Below are positions 17,147 to 25,015 of a stretch of DNA of 64,000 nt, in pieces; position 1 is the first letter of the stretch, and the number at the start of each line of letters is the position of its first letter. Location: positions 620,001 to 684,000 of the forward strand of contig NZ_OW968186.1 in NCBI RefSeq assembly GCF_943169635.2, written 5' to 3'. The position numbers and the translations under genes are program-made. The notes below the pieces were generated by a model. That model was given only the letters and a program-made list of their open reading frames with translations, did no database searches and had not been told where the DNA came from. Source of the stretch: Fenollaria sporofastidiosus. GTDB lineage: Bacteria; Bacillota; Clostridia; Tissierellales; Peptoniphilaceae.

Positions 17147-18502
17147 ATGAAAGAAGATATGAAAACACAACTATTAACAAAAAGTCCTAAAGAACTGTTA
17201 TTTAAGTTGGCAATTCCTGGAATAATCGGGATGATTGTCATAGGATTGTATCCATTTATGGATGGTGTGTTTGCGGGATGGATTATTGGAGACTATGCAA
17301 TGTCTGCTATTAGTATATCCATGTCCTTAACAATAATAAATGGTGGAGTATCAGCACTTATTGGAGTTGGTAGTGCATCAATATTATCAAGGGCGATTGG
17401 AAAGGGAGATAAAGAAACAACTGACAAGATATTTGGAAATTTTTGTTATTGGGTAATTTTATTCTCTATAGTTATCACAATATTAGGTTTGATATTTGCA
17501 CCTAATTTTTTGGATTTAGTAGGAGCAAAGGGGAATATTAAAGAACTTGGAGTCAGATATTTAAGAGTAGTTTTTTTTGGCTCCATATTTGTTAATTTTG
17601 CTCAAGCCGGAAATATGACAATGCGTGGTGAAGGTGCATTAAAGCAATCTATGATTATTATGGGGGTAGGAGCAATATTAAACATTATTTTAGATCCTAT
17701 TTTCATGAAGTTGATGGGAGAATATGCGATTGAAGGGGCAGCTATTGCAACTGTAATCTCTCAAATTGTGCAAGCTATATTAACCTTCCGCTATTTTTCA
17801 AAGAAAAGTGCTTTTGTGGGGATTCATAAAATCCAAAAGAGTAAGGATATTTCCAGTGAAATGTTTAGCATAGGAAGTTCTGCAATGATGATGCAAATTT
17901 TATTTGCAGTACAGCAAACATTTTTGTTTAAGCAAGCCTTTGCGTATGGAGGAGATGATTGGGGAATTTTGATGTCTGCTACAATGCGATTATATATGTT
18001 TTCCTTTATTCCACTGTGGGGTATGAGTCAAGGTTTACAGCCTGTTATTGGGGCAAATTTCGGAGCAAAGCAATATAAAAGAGTAAAAGATACAATGAAG
18101 GTTTTTATGTACGGAGCAACTATTCTTGCAGCTCTTTCATGGATACCATCGATGTTTTATTCAGAAAAATTACTATCACTATTCAGTGTAAGAAGTGAAA
18201 TCATAGAAGCTGGTGTTATGAATTTCAAGATGTTTTATTCTACATTCATCTTATATGGAATTATGATTATGACACTCACATTTTTCCAATCCATAGGAGA
18301 TGGGAAAAAAGCAGGTATGATTGTAATGCTTAGACAGTTAGTTTTATTTATTCCTGCAATATTACTATTTCCAAAGGCATTTGGAGCGTCAGCAGTTTGG
18401 TGGACAGAACCTATCGTAGATTTTAGTATGATTATGTTGGGACTGTTTTTAATGCTTAATGGACTTAGGAAAATGGGAAAACAACAAATTACAAAAAGTT
18501 AG
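17147..18502 (+). CDS. MATE family efflux transporter
   Basis: 451 residues, about 12 hydrophobic segments, with MATE features in both halves (KLAIPGIIGMIVIGLYPFMD near the start and a related segment after residue 230). MATE proteins export cationic drugs or metabolites using H+ or Na+ gradients. It starts at ATG 17147 after AAAGGAG, 24 bases behind the ECF ATPase, so it shares the operon. An importer and an exporter under one TetR regulator suggests handling of one compound class or a metal-chelating ligand; that link is inferred. Confidence 0.85.
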   Translation: MKEDMKTQLLTKSPKELLFKLAIPGIIGMIVIGLYPFMDGVFAGWIIGDYAMSAISISMSLTIINGGVSALIGVGSASILSRAIGKGDKETTDKIFGNFCYWVILFSIVITILGLIFAPNFLDLVGAKGNIKELGVRYLRVVFFGSIFVNFAQAGNMTMRGEGALKQSMIIMGVGAILNIILDPIFMKLMGEYAIEGAAIATVISQIVQAILTFRYFSKKSAFVGIHKIQKSKDISSEMFSIGSSAMMMQILFAVQQTFLFKQAFAYGGDDWGILMSATMRLYMFSFIPLWGMSQGLQPVIGANFGAKQYKRVKDTMKVFMYGATILAALSWIPSMFYSEKLLSLFSVRSEIIEAGVMNFKMFYSTFILYGIMIMTLTFFQSIGDGKKAGMIVMLRQLVLFIPAILLFPKAFGASAVWWTEPIVDFSMIMLGLFLMLNGLRKMGKQQITKS

Positions 18503-18581
18503 GTAGCTCAAAAGACAAAAGAAAAAATGAGAAAGGTTTGATGTATGAACATTATTTAACTATAAGGGATGGGTGATTAAG

Positions 18582-18674
18582 ATGAAAAAATCTTTATATA
18601 CAAAAGAAATAAATAATAAAAATTTCTATTTGCCTTATAGTTGTCTATTCTCTCAAACAATTAAATACATCTAA
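18582..18674 (+). other. Possible 30-codon leader ORF in non-coding gap
   Basis: The 285-bp gap after the MATE gene holds a short ORF beginning MKKSLYTKEINN, followed by the hairpin at 18700. It has only a weak ribosome site. It may be an attenuation leader or a chance ORF; I cannot tell. Confidence 0.2.
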
Positions 18675-18699
18675 AGAAAAGGTAAACTCTTTTCAATTC

Positions 18700-18741
18700 G
18701 GAGGACTATTTACGCCAAAGTGTAGAAGTCCTCCTTTTTTT
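18700..18741 (+). terminator. Hairpin with T run before sigma-like gene
   Basis: GGAGGACT (18700-18707) pairs with AGTCCTCC (18727-18734), followed by seven Ts. It can end transcription from the MATE operon or act as an attenuator for the next gene. Confidence 0.65.
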
Positions 18742-18787
18742 ATTCTCAAAAAGCAAAAACAGAGAGCAGAAAAAGGAGGATAGCACA

Positions 18788-19203
18788 ATGAATAAAAAAG
18801 AATATCACATCTATGTTAGAGGGAAAGCTGTACCTGTAAGTGAAGAAGTCTACAAAGCCTATTGGAAGATAACAGAGCATGAAAAATATCTTCAGAGAAA
18901 AGATTGGAAGTATGACGTGATTCCATTTTCAGCACTGGATAACGATGGACACTTTGTAGACAATATCATAGATGAAAGAATAGACTTAGAAAAAATTGTA
19001 GAGGTCAAAATGCAAATTGAAGAATTAAACAAGGCATTAGCTACACTCACAAAAAAGAAAGAGAGCTTATAGAAGCCATTTTCTACAAAGAAGAAAGTCT
19101 AAGATCGATTGGCAAAAAAGAAAAAGTAAGCTATCAAGCAATCGGAAAAAGGAGGGATAAGATTTTAGAAAAACTAAGAAAACTTTTAGAAGATAAATTC
19201 TAA
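18788..19203 (+). pseudogene. Sigma-70-like small protein of mobile elements, split by -1 frame
   Basis: Frame 1 (18788-19072, ATG after AAAAGGAGGA) gives 94 residues starting MNKKEYHIYVRGKAVPVSEE, with DGHFVDNIIDERIDLEKIVE. It resembles the small sigma-factor-like proteins of Tn1549-type elements. It stops after TKKKESL. The -1 frame continues without a break as ERELIEAIFYKEESL, then SYQAIGKRRDKILEKLRKLL to a stop at 19201, which is the missing HTH/region-4-like half. The switch lies on A-AAA-AAG at 19051-19057. Either a base was lost from an A run, or the full protein is made by -1 frameshifting. Confidence 0.7.
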
Positions 19204-19289
19204 AAAATGCTGAAAGGTTAAGTATCAAAGAATGGTGCTTAGCCTTTCTTTGTTTGGAACACAACAATATTGAAATGGAGGAATGAAAA

Positions 19290-19403
19290 ATGAAAGAGTT
19301 AGAAAATGTAATGAGCCAGTTGGAAAAAGAAACTAAGAAAAAAGAACAGACGGAAAACAAAATTAAGCAACTAAGACAAAAGAACTCCCGCAAATTCATT
19401 TAG
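19290..19403 (+). pseudogene. Truncated DUF3847-like gene
   Basis: ATG 19290 after TGGAGGA begins a 37-codon ORF (MKELENVMSQLEKE, Lys/Gln-rich coiled coil) like the start of DUF3847 proteins. After QLRQKN it runs directly into relaxase sequence in another frame and stops. The C-terminal half, the oriT block and the relaxase N-terminus have been deleted. Confidence 0.55.
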
Positions 19404-20194
19404 GCACAAGCAGTTATCAGATGGAGAAAAAAGGCATAGCCACCGATAGAGGAAATATCAACCGAGAAATAAAACATCAAAACAAAATACTAAAAGAAAT
19501 TGCAAGACGAATAAAAGCCTTAATGAGATGGATAAGGAGTTTAACGAAAGATAAAAATAATGATATTTCAAAAGATAAACAGGACGATATGGCTATACAA
19601 TCCACTACCCTACCAAAACAAAATGATTTAACAGATATGCTCTCTCATTTCATAAAAGAAAACTCAGATAACCACAATGCAGACTTAGAAAAATATATTG
19701 AAAGCTATCAATTCCTTAAAGAAAAAAATATTACATCAATACCAGAATTGAAAGAATGTATATCAGCATTAAGAGATAAGAACTACAAGACTACAAGAGC
19801 TATCAAAGATACCGAAAAGAAAACCAATGACAAAGTAGAGCTTATCGACCAAGCAGAAAAATATTTGAAACATAAAGACACCTACAAAGCTTATACCAAG
19901 ATAAAGAAAAGCAAGCAAGAAGATTTTTATAATAAGCATACGGCAGAGCTTATTCTATTTGAAAGTGCAAGGAAACATCTCAAAGAGCATTTAGGGGAAA
20001 GTAAAACCTTAAATATATCCAAATGGAAATCGGAACTTACCACTTTGAAGAAAGATAAAAAGAGCCTATATAGTCAAATATTAGAAATACTAGAAGAAGT
20101 TAAACAGGCAGAAAAAGTTAAGACCTGTATAGAGCGATTACAGGAACAAGAGAAGCGACCATCACAGGTAAAGAACAATGAGTTAGGTCTGTAA
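19385..20194 (+). pseudogene. MobA/MobL relaxase, 5'-truncated
   Basis: Reading from 19385 gives LPQIHLGTSSYQMEKKGIA and then the C-terminal 260 residues of the relaxase family. The catalytic N-terminal domain with the HUH motif (about the first 230 residues) is missing. An in-frame ATG at 19421 exists but only the coiled-coil tail would be made. The gene therefore cannot nick DNA. Confidence 0.85.
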
Positions 20195-20225
20195 AAATAA
20201 AAGTGAAATATTTATAACTTTGCTA

Positions 20226-20281
20226 TTGACATTAAAATTATTATGTGATATATTTATAACATCGAGTTAGAAATATATCAC
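20226..20281 (+). promoter_or_regulatory. Promoter and operator-like inverted repeat of HTH cargo
   Basis: TTGACA (20226-20231), 17-base spacer, TATATT (20249-20254). GTGATATATTT (20245-20255) and AAATATATCAC (20271-20281) are perfect 11-base inverted repeats that cover the -10 and start point. The nearby XRE-type regulator (20729) is the likely ligand, giving autoregulation. Confidence 0.6.
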
Positions 20282-20309
20282 TTGAAATTATATGTAAGGA
20301 GAATTTGAA

Positions 20310-20726
20310 ATGAAAAACAAAGTATCTATACGAGAAGTTGTTGCAACAAAAATTATTATTGCAATTTTAATTGCAGGGTATTATTGGTTGTGGAGTAGAA
20401 GCGACTATCAGCCTGAATATCGACAATTTTCAAGCTATTGGGGTTTTCTTTTATTTTTGATACTGATAGTACATTATTTTAGAGTAAGAAAATATAAGAA
20501 AGAATACTTTGATGAATTGGCAGAAAAAAATCTACTCAGATGTGATGCGATATGCTTGAAAGTTTTTTGTCTTTTGATGGTGATTATAGCATATTTAGGA
20601 GGAATTTTAGGCCATGTAAACGCAATTTCAACAGCAATTATGGGATGGCTTATTATCGGAAGCGTAATTGCAATTACAATACTTCGTACGATTATATTTT
20701 TAATTATGGATTCTAAAGGGGTATAA
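20310..20726 (+). CDS. Small membrane protein paired with XRE regulator (cargo)
   Basis: 138 residues, ATG 20310 after AAGGAG. Four hydrophobic segments (about 12-28, 41-57, 80-98, 108-130) and a charged loop RKYKKEYFDEL. Family not recognised. Pairs of a small multi-pass membrane protein and a 67-residue Cro/CI-type regulator are frequent in Firmicutes, but their function is unclear. The regulator starts three bases after this stop, so translation is likely coupled. It occupies the post-relaxase cargo slot of element 2. Confidence 0.6.
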   Translation: MKNKVSIREVVATKIIIAILIAGYYWLWSRSDYQPEYRQFSSYWGFLLFLILIVHYFRVRKYKKEYFDELAEKNLLRCDAICLKVFCLLMVIIAYLGGILGHVNAISTAIMGWLIIGSVIAITILRTIIFLIMDSKGV

Positions 20727-20728
20727 TT

Positions 20729-20932
20729 ATGGCATTTATAACGAAAGTGAAAGAATATCGAGAAAAGGCAAAATATAAGCAATCTGAACTTGCTGAAATG
20801 GTAAATGCCAGAAGAGAAACTATTGTACATCTTGAAAATGGGAAATATAATCCATCATTAAAATTAGCCATGGATATTGCAAAAGTATTTAATGTTAGTG
20901 TAGAAGATTTATTTGAATTTACAGATGATTGA
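20729..20932 (+). CDS. XRE/Cro-CI family transcriptional regulator
   Basis: 67 residues that are almost entirely a helix-turn-helix domain: KVKEYREKAKYKQSELAEMV, then RRETIVHLENGKYNPSLKLA and a C-terminal VSVEDLFEF. This is the standard form of single-domain YozG/Cro-like repressors. It sits directly after the membrane protein and probably binds the inverted repeat at 20245-20281. Confidence 0.88.
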   Translation: MAFITKVKEYREKAKYKQSELAEMVNARRETIVHLENGKYNPSLKLAMDIAKVFNVSVEDLFEFTDD

Positions 20933-20975
20933 GATACACAATTTAATTTAAGAAAATATAATATGCAATTCTCAG

Positions 20976-21009
20976 AACAGTAAATCAAAAAAGATTTACT
21001 GTTTTTTTT
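20976..21009 (+). terminator. Slot hairpin 5
   Basis: AACAGTAAA (20976-20984) pairs with TTTACTGTT (20995-21003) and a T run follows. It closes the membrane/HTH slot of element 2. Confidence 0.75.
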
Positions 21010-21036
21010 CTTTGTCAAAAATGGAAAGGAGAACTT

Positions 21037-21202
21037 ATGGAAGAAGAAAAAAAGGAAAATACAAGCACCACCCAATAAACAGTTAATAATGGATATTGGA
21101 AAAACAAAATATACTGTAAACCTACATTTTAAGCAAGATACAGGCGAAACATACAAGGATAAAATACTAAAGCTAATCAAGAGAGAAACGGAGAAGATAT
21201 AA
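21037..21202 (+). pseudogene. TnpW-like gene with +1 frameshift
   Basis: Near-identical to 11128-11292 but one A is added in the A-rich start, so from ATG 21037 translation stops after 13 codons. The remainder (MDIGKTKYTVNLHF, then YKDKILKLIKRE) is intact in the other frame. The gap from 21203 to the promoter at 21353 holds the element's right-end block and then about 110 AT-rich bases in which I see nothing else. Confidence 0.7.
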
Positions 21203-21402
21203 ATTTATCAAAGAAATTTTGTTTATGTCCTTGACAAATCTTCCCAAAGGGATTGCTTTAACAAGAAAGTTAAAACATTCACATAGAACTAACAAAGATA
21301 AAATTAAATATTAATAAGTTTTCAAAATCGTGAAAAAATGGCAAAAAATCCCTTCACATAAAAATTATTAGTGCTATAATATCAAAAAAGGAGATTGATG
21401 AA

Positions 21403-22425
21403 ATGAAAATAAAAGAATTTTTACACAAGAAGAACGTACTTATCTCATACAAGGTCTACCTTATTGACGTACTTGGCAACATGGCGATGGGTCTGTTCGC
21501 ATCGCTACTTATCGGCACTATACTTAACACAATCGGCACTCACACAGGATTAAAATTTCTCTCTGAGGAGCTTTGGCCGCTTTGCAAAAACATGACTGGC
21601 CCAGCCATCGCCGCAGCGATAGGAGTTGCGCTAAAGGCACCGAACCTTGTCATGCTCTCATCGCTTGCAGTAGGCTACATCGGTAACGAACTCGGTGGAC
21701 CTGTTGGCTGCCTTATCGCCTCAGTCGTTGCAATCGAGCTCGGTAAACTCATCTCGAAGGAGACTATGATTGACATCATCGCAACACCGCTTACAGTCAT
21801 ACTATCGGGCTTCGCGATCGCAAAATTCGTCGGCCCTTCCATCAATATGATGATGGTGGGACTAGGTGATATCATTATCGAAGCGACTAAGCTAAGACCA
21901 TTCTTCATGGGGATAATAGTCTCCTTAATCGTTGGAATGGTTTTGACGCTCCCAATATCGTCTGCGGCTCTTTGCATGATGCTTGGACTAAGTGACCTCG
22001 CTGCAGGCGCTGCGACTGCTGGCTGCTGCGCGCAAATGGTGGGCTTTGCGGTGATCAGCTTCAAGGTGAACAGCTTCGACGGCCTTCTTGCTCAAGGACT
22101 TGGCACTAGTATGTTGCAAATACCAAACATAGTGAAGAATTGGAAGATATGGCTTGCACCAAGCTTAGCGTCCATGGTGACTGGACCTATCGCAACTTGT
22201 GTATTTCAATTAAAAAATACTCCGCTAGGAGCTGGAATGGGAACTTCAGGATTAGTCGGAATTTTAGAAACCTTTAATGCAATGCAAGGGGAAGATATGA
22301 CCATGACAATGATTGGCGCTCTATTGACATATATTATTTTACCAGCAGTGTTGTCACTACTATTCCATAATTTATTTAAAAAATTGGGATGGGTGAAGAA
22401 CGAAGACCTATTACTTTCGCGTTAA
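21403..22425 (+). CDS. PTS EIIC-like membrane permease (PTS_EIIC_2 family)
   Basis: 340 residues, strongly hydrophobic with about nine or ten membrane segments. Gly-rich stretches such as GPAIAAAIGVALKAPNLVML and GNELGGPVGCL are typical of the stand-alone EIIC_2 family (PF13303). No EIIA/EIIB domain is present or nearby, so it may not be a sugar phosphotransferase component. A promoter, TTCACA-16-TATAAT at 21353-21380, is followed by AAAGGAG and ATG 21403. Codon use turns richer in C-ending codons than in the preceding element, marking the return to resident chromosome. Confidence 0.75.
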   Translation: MKIKEFLHKKNVLISYKVYLIDVLGNMAMGLFASLLIGTILNTIGTHTGLKFLSEELWPLCKNMTGPAIAAAIGVALKAPNLVMLSSLAVGYIGNELGGPVGCLIASVVAIELGKLISKETMIDIIATPLTVILSGFAIAKFVGPSINMMMVGLGDIIIEATKLRPFFMGIIVSLIVGMVLTLPISSAALCMMLGLSDLAAGAATAGCCAQMVGFAVISFKVNSFDGLLAQGLGTSMLQIPNIVKNWKIWLAPSLASMVTGPIATCVFQLKNTPLGAGMGTSGLVGILETFNAMQGEDMTMTMIGALLTYIILPAVLSLLFHNLFKKLGWVKNEDLLLSR

Positions 22426-22560
22426 TTTATAATTCTATTCCGATTAGACATTTTTCAAAGCTATACTATAAAATGTGTAGTCTTTTTTGTTATAATGGGT
22501 AAAAATCCTGTGTAAGATTTAATATTATTAAAGCAAAAGAAAAGAAAGAGAGGTAATTAT

Positions 22561-24039
22561 ATGGCATGTACAACAATCCTAGTCGGTAAAAATGCGAGCT
22601 ACGACGGCTCAACTATAGTCGCAAGAAATGAGGACTCACCATCTGGCATCTTCTGCGCAAAGAGATTTGCAGTGATGAAGGCAAAGGATCAACCTCGCAA
22701 ATACAAAGCAGTGATTTCAAAGGTTGAGATCGATTTACCAGATGACCCTATGGACTACACTTACTCTCCAAGCTCTGACACAAGTGAGGGCATTTGGGGT
22801 GCTTATGGTGTAAACGCAGCAAACGTTACTATGAACGCGACTGAAACTCTTACAACAAACGAGCTTGTTATGGGAGCTGACCCATTGGTAGAGTATCACA
22901 AGGACAAAGACGGTACTGAACACTTCGGTGGTATCGGTGAAGAAGACCTTGTTACTATTACACTTCCATACATCAAAAGTGCTAAGGACGGTGTAAGAAG
23001 ACTTGGAGCTCTTCTTGAAAAGTACGGTACTTACGAAATGAACGGTATCGCTTTCCAAGACGAAAACGAAATTTGGTGGCTTGAAACTATTGGCGGACAC
23101 AACTGGATGGCAAAGAGAGTGCCTGACAACGCTTACGTTATCATGCCAAACCAACTAGGCATAGACGAGTTCGACTTTGACGACGCTTATGGCGCAGAAG
23201 AAAACTACATGTGCTCAAAATCATTGAAAGACTTAGTTAAAAAAGCACATCTAGATAAGAGAATGAGTGAAGAAGAGGTATTTAACCCAAGAGATGCCTT
23301 CGGTTCACACGACGACTCAGACCACACATACAACACACCAAGAGCTTGGGTTCTACTTCGTTACTTCAATCCAAAGACATACTTCTGGGATGGAATGGAC
23401 GCAGACCTAAGACCAACAGATGACGATCTACCATGGGCAATGGTACCTGAAAAGAAGATTACCATAGAAGAAGTTAAATGGGCACTTTCAAACCATTATC
23501 AAGGTACACCATACGACTGCTACGCAAAGCACAAAGACGAAATGAAATCAGGTATCTTTAGACCTATAGGTATAAACAGAAACAACGTTTTAGGCTTAAC
23601 ACAAGTTAGAGGCTACATGCCAGACGACTTGAAAGCACTTCACTGGCTAGCACTTGGCTCTAACGTATTCAACGCGATAGTTCCATTCTACACAAAGGTT
23701 TCTAAGACTCCAGACTATGTTGGCAAGGCAGTTACAAAGCCATCGACAGACAACTTCTACTGGATCAACAGAATCATAGGTGCCCTTGCAGACGCACACT
23801 TTGCAGAAAACGCATCCAATGTTGAACGCTACCAAATCAAGATCAATAATAAGATGAACGAACTAATCAACAAGTTCGACGAAGAATACGCAAACGCAAA
23901 GGATAAAGAAGCCTTCTTCGAAAAAGCAAACCAAGAAATATCCGACTTCGTAGAAAAAGAAACATTGGATTACTTGGATAAGGTATTGTTTACTTCTTCG
24001 TGCTTGATGAAGAATGGTTTCTCGCGTAGCGACGCATAA
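22561..24039 (+). CDS. C69 family dipeptidase
   Basis: 492 residues, ATG 22561 after AGAGAGG. The start MACTTILVGKNASYDGSTIVARNEDS is typical of U34/C69 dipeptidases: Cys3 becomes the N-terminal nucleophile and an Asn-Glu-Asp follows. Further family blocks are NATETLTTNE, WWLETIGGHNWMA and the late LALGSNVFNAIVPF. No signal peptide, so cytosolic. It would hydrolyse dipeptides, consistent with amino-acid-fermenting physiology. A TATAAT at 22491 may be its -10. The repeat of family R1 starts 12 bases after its stop codon. Confidence 0.88.
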   Translation: MACTTILVGKNASYDGSTIVARNEDSPSGIFCAKRFAVMKAKDQPRKYKAVISKVEIDLPDDPMDYTYSPSSDTSEGIWGAYGVNAANVTMNATETLTTNELVMGADPLVEYHKDKDGTEHFGGIGEEDLVTITLPYIKSAKDGVRRLGALLEKYGTYEMNGIAFQDENEIWWLETIGGHNWMAKRVPDNAYVIMPNQLGIDEFDFDDAYGAEENYMCSKSLKDLVKKAHLDKRMSEEEVFNPRDAFGSHDDSDHTYNTPRAWVLLRYFNPKTYFWDGMDADLRPTDDDLPWAMVPEKKITIEEVKWALSNHYQGTPYDCYAKHKDEMKSGIFRPIGINRNNVLGLTQVRGYMPDDLKALHWLALGSNVFNAIVPFYTKVSKTPDYVGKAVTKPSTDNFYWINRIIGALADAHFAENASNVERYQIKINNKMNELINKFDEEYANAKDKEAFFEKANQEISDFVEKETLDYLDKVLFTSSCLMKNGFSRSDA

Positions 24040-24050
24040 AATTTCTTGTT

Positions 24051-24165
24051 AAAATGAGCCCTTTCGCTAGTTTCGAATTTTTACTCACTGCGACGTATTA
24101 TTCATACGACTCATTCGTAAAAATTCTGTACAACGCGAAATCATCTCATTTTTCCGGCGAAATTT
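24051..24165 (+). repeat. R1 structured repeat, copy a (3' of C69 dipeptidase)
   Basis: Nested inverted repeat: AAAATGAG (24051-24058) with CTCATTTT (24145-24152), TTTCGC (24062-24067) with GCGAAA (24135-24140), GAATTTTTAC with GTAAAAATTC, and apical CGTAT/ATACG. It shares the CTAGTTTCGAATTTTT and AATTCTGTACAACG motifs with copies b-d. Confidence 0.75.
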
Positions 24166-24215
24166 ACTCGTAGTACAAGAGCGACAAAATAAATAAATTC
24201 TTATATAAACAAGAA

Positions 24216-24245
24216 AACTGTGGGACTCATCTCTCACAGTTTTTT
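24216..24245 (+). terminator. Intrinsic terminator
   Basis: AACTGTG (24216-24222) pairs with CACAGTT (24235-24241) followed by Ts, between the C69 gene with its R1 copy and the toxin-antitoxin pair. Confidence 0.7.
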
Positions 24246-24268
24246 CATGCCACAATAATGACAATGTA

Positions 24269-24297
24269 TTGACAAAGTCCTTATAAAGTGCTAGAAT
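24269..24297 (+). promoter_or_regulatory. Promoter of toxin-antitoxin pair
   Basis: TTGACA (24269-24274), 17-base spacer, TAGAAT (24292-24297), 21 bases before the antitoxin start codon. Confidence 0.65.
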
Positions 24298-24318
24298 TAT
24301 CTTAAGGATGGTGATATT

Positions 24319-24591
24319 ATGAGTAACACTAACTTAAATGTAAGACTTGATAAAGACATAAAAAAGGCAGCTGAAGATATATATGCCGAACTTGGTTTAA
24401 ATATGTCGACAGCCATAAATATGTTTTTAAGAGCTAGCATTAGAAAGGGCGGCATACCCTTTGACGTAAGATTAGACGTGCCAAATAAAGAGACACTAGA
24501 GGCAATTGAAGAAGGCGAAAGGATAGCTTATGACAGTTCGGTGCCTTCTTATGATAATACTGAAGACCTTAGAAGAGCTTTAGAAGTATGA
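24319..24591 (+). CDS. RelB/DinJ family antitoxin
   Basis: 90 residues. The N-terminal ribbon-helix-helix (LNVRLDKDIKKAAEDIYAEL followed by GLNMSTAINMFLRASIRKGG) is characteristic of RelB/DinJ antitoxins. The C-terminal part (SYDNTEDLRRAL) would wrap the toxin. The stop overlaps the toxin start as ATGA, typical of translationally coupled type II modules. It likely represses its own promoter at 24269. Confidence 0.88.
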   Translation: MSNTNLNVRLDKDIKKAAEDIYAELGLNMSTAINMFLRASIRKGGIPFDVRLDVPNKETLEAIEEGERIAYDSSVPSYDNTEDLRRALEV

Positions 24592-24866
24592 AGTACAAAA
24601 TAAAGTTTACTTCGAAATTCAAAAAAGATATTAAACTTTTTAAAGGACAAGAAAGAAGGCTTGATAAAGTTTTTGAAGTCATCGATAAGCTAGCTAAGGG
24701 AGAAAGATTAGAAGCAAAATATAAAGATCATCCTTTGTTGGGTGACTATATTGGTACAAGAGAGTGTCATATAGAAGCTGATTTACTGCTGATATATCAA
24801 AAGAAGAAAGATGTATTAGTACTGAACATTTTACGTTTAGGTTCACATTCAAAATTATTTGTATAA
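24588..24866 (+). CDS. YafQ/RelE family mRNA interferase toxin
   Basis: 92 residues: KYKIKFTSKFKKDIKLFKGQ, then KYKDHPLLGDYIGTRECHIEADLLLIY and a final LRLGSHSKLF, matching the YafQ branch of RelE toxins, which cleave mRNA in the ribosomal A site. The YafQ-type catalytic His candidates (in KDHPL, ECHIE and GSHSK) are all retained, so it is probably active. It pairs with the DinJ-like antitoxin upstream with a 4-base overlap. Confidence 0.88.
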   Translation: MKYKIKFTSKFKKDIKLFKGQERRLDKVFEVIDKLAKGERLEAKYKDHPLLGDYIGTRECHIEADLLLIYQKKKDVLVLNILRLGSHSKLFV

Positions 24867-24871
24867 AAGAT

Positions 24872-24899
24872 TGGTCGGATTGCTCCGGCCATTTTTTTT
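24872..24899 (+). terminator. Terminator of toxin-antitoxin operon
   Basis: TGGTCGGA (24872-24879) pairs with TCCGGCCA (24884-24891, one G-U) followed by eight Ts. Confidence 0.75.
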
Positions 24900-24961
24900 A
24901 TGTTCAAATTACATATGTACGCATCAACATATATATTTTAATCCATACAAGCGTTGAAATC

Positions 24962-24990
24962 TTGACATCTTATCGGCCTTGCTATATAAT
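24962..24990 (+). promoter_or_regulatory. Promoter of small Cys membrane protein
   Basis: TTGACA (24962-24967), 17-base spacer, TATAAT (24985-24990): a full consensus promoter 26 bases before the start codon of the 25016 gene. It may also serve the zinc operon, since no comparable promoter is seen in the AT-rich stretch 25310-25402. Confidence 0.75.
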
Positions 24991-25015
24991 AAGCCGTGTA
25001 ATAAAGGAGGCTTAT

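Larger units (their letters stand above)
11772..21241 (+). mobile_element. Element 2: large, decayed IME-like unit
   Basis: Starts inside VirD4/TraG after KLAAG and ends after the TTGACAAATCTTCCC right-end sequence at about 21227-21241. It holds an intact large serine recombinase of a different lineage, a TetR/ECF/MATE cargo operon, a frameshifted sigma-like gene, a DUF3847-relaxase deletion fusion, a membrane/HTH cargo pair and a frameshifted TnpW-like gene. There is no oriT block, and the sequence after the right end does not resemble the missing TraG C-terminus, so it looks immobile and possibly composite. Confidence 0.6.

Noticed and set aside
20713..21180. 155-codon minus-strand ORF
   Set aside because: Antisense to the HTH gene, terminator and TnpW-like remnant; no ribosome site or family pattern.
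21242..21310. Further VirD4/TraG coding sequence after element 2
   Set aside because: CCCAAAGGG could encode PKG, but the following codons (IALTRKLKHSH) do not resemble the coupling protein.
24051..24165. R1 repeats as CRISPR units
   Set aside because: Copies are kilobases apart with internal palindromes and no spacer array or cas genes.
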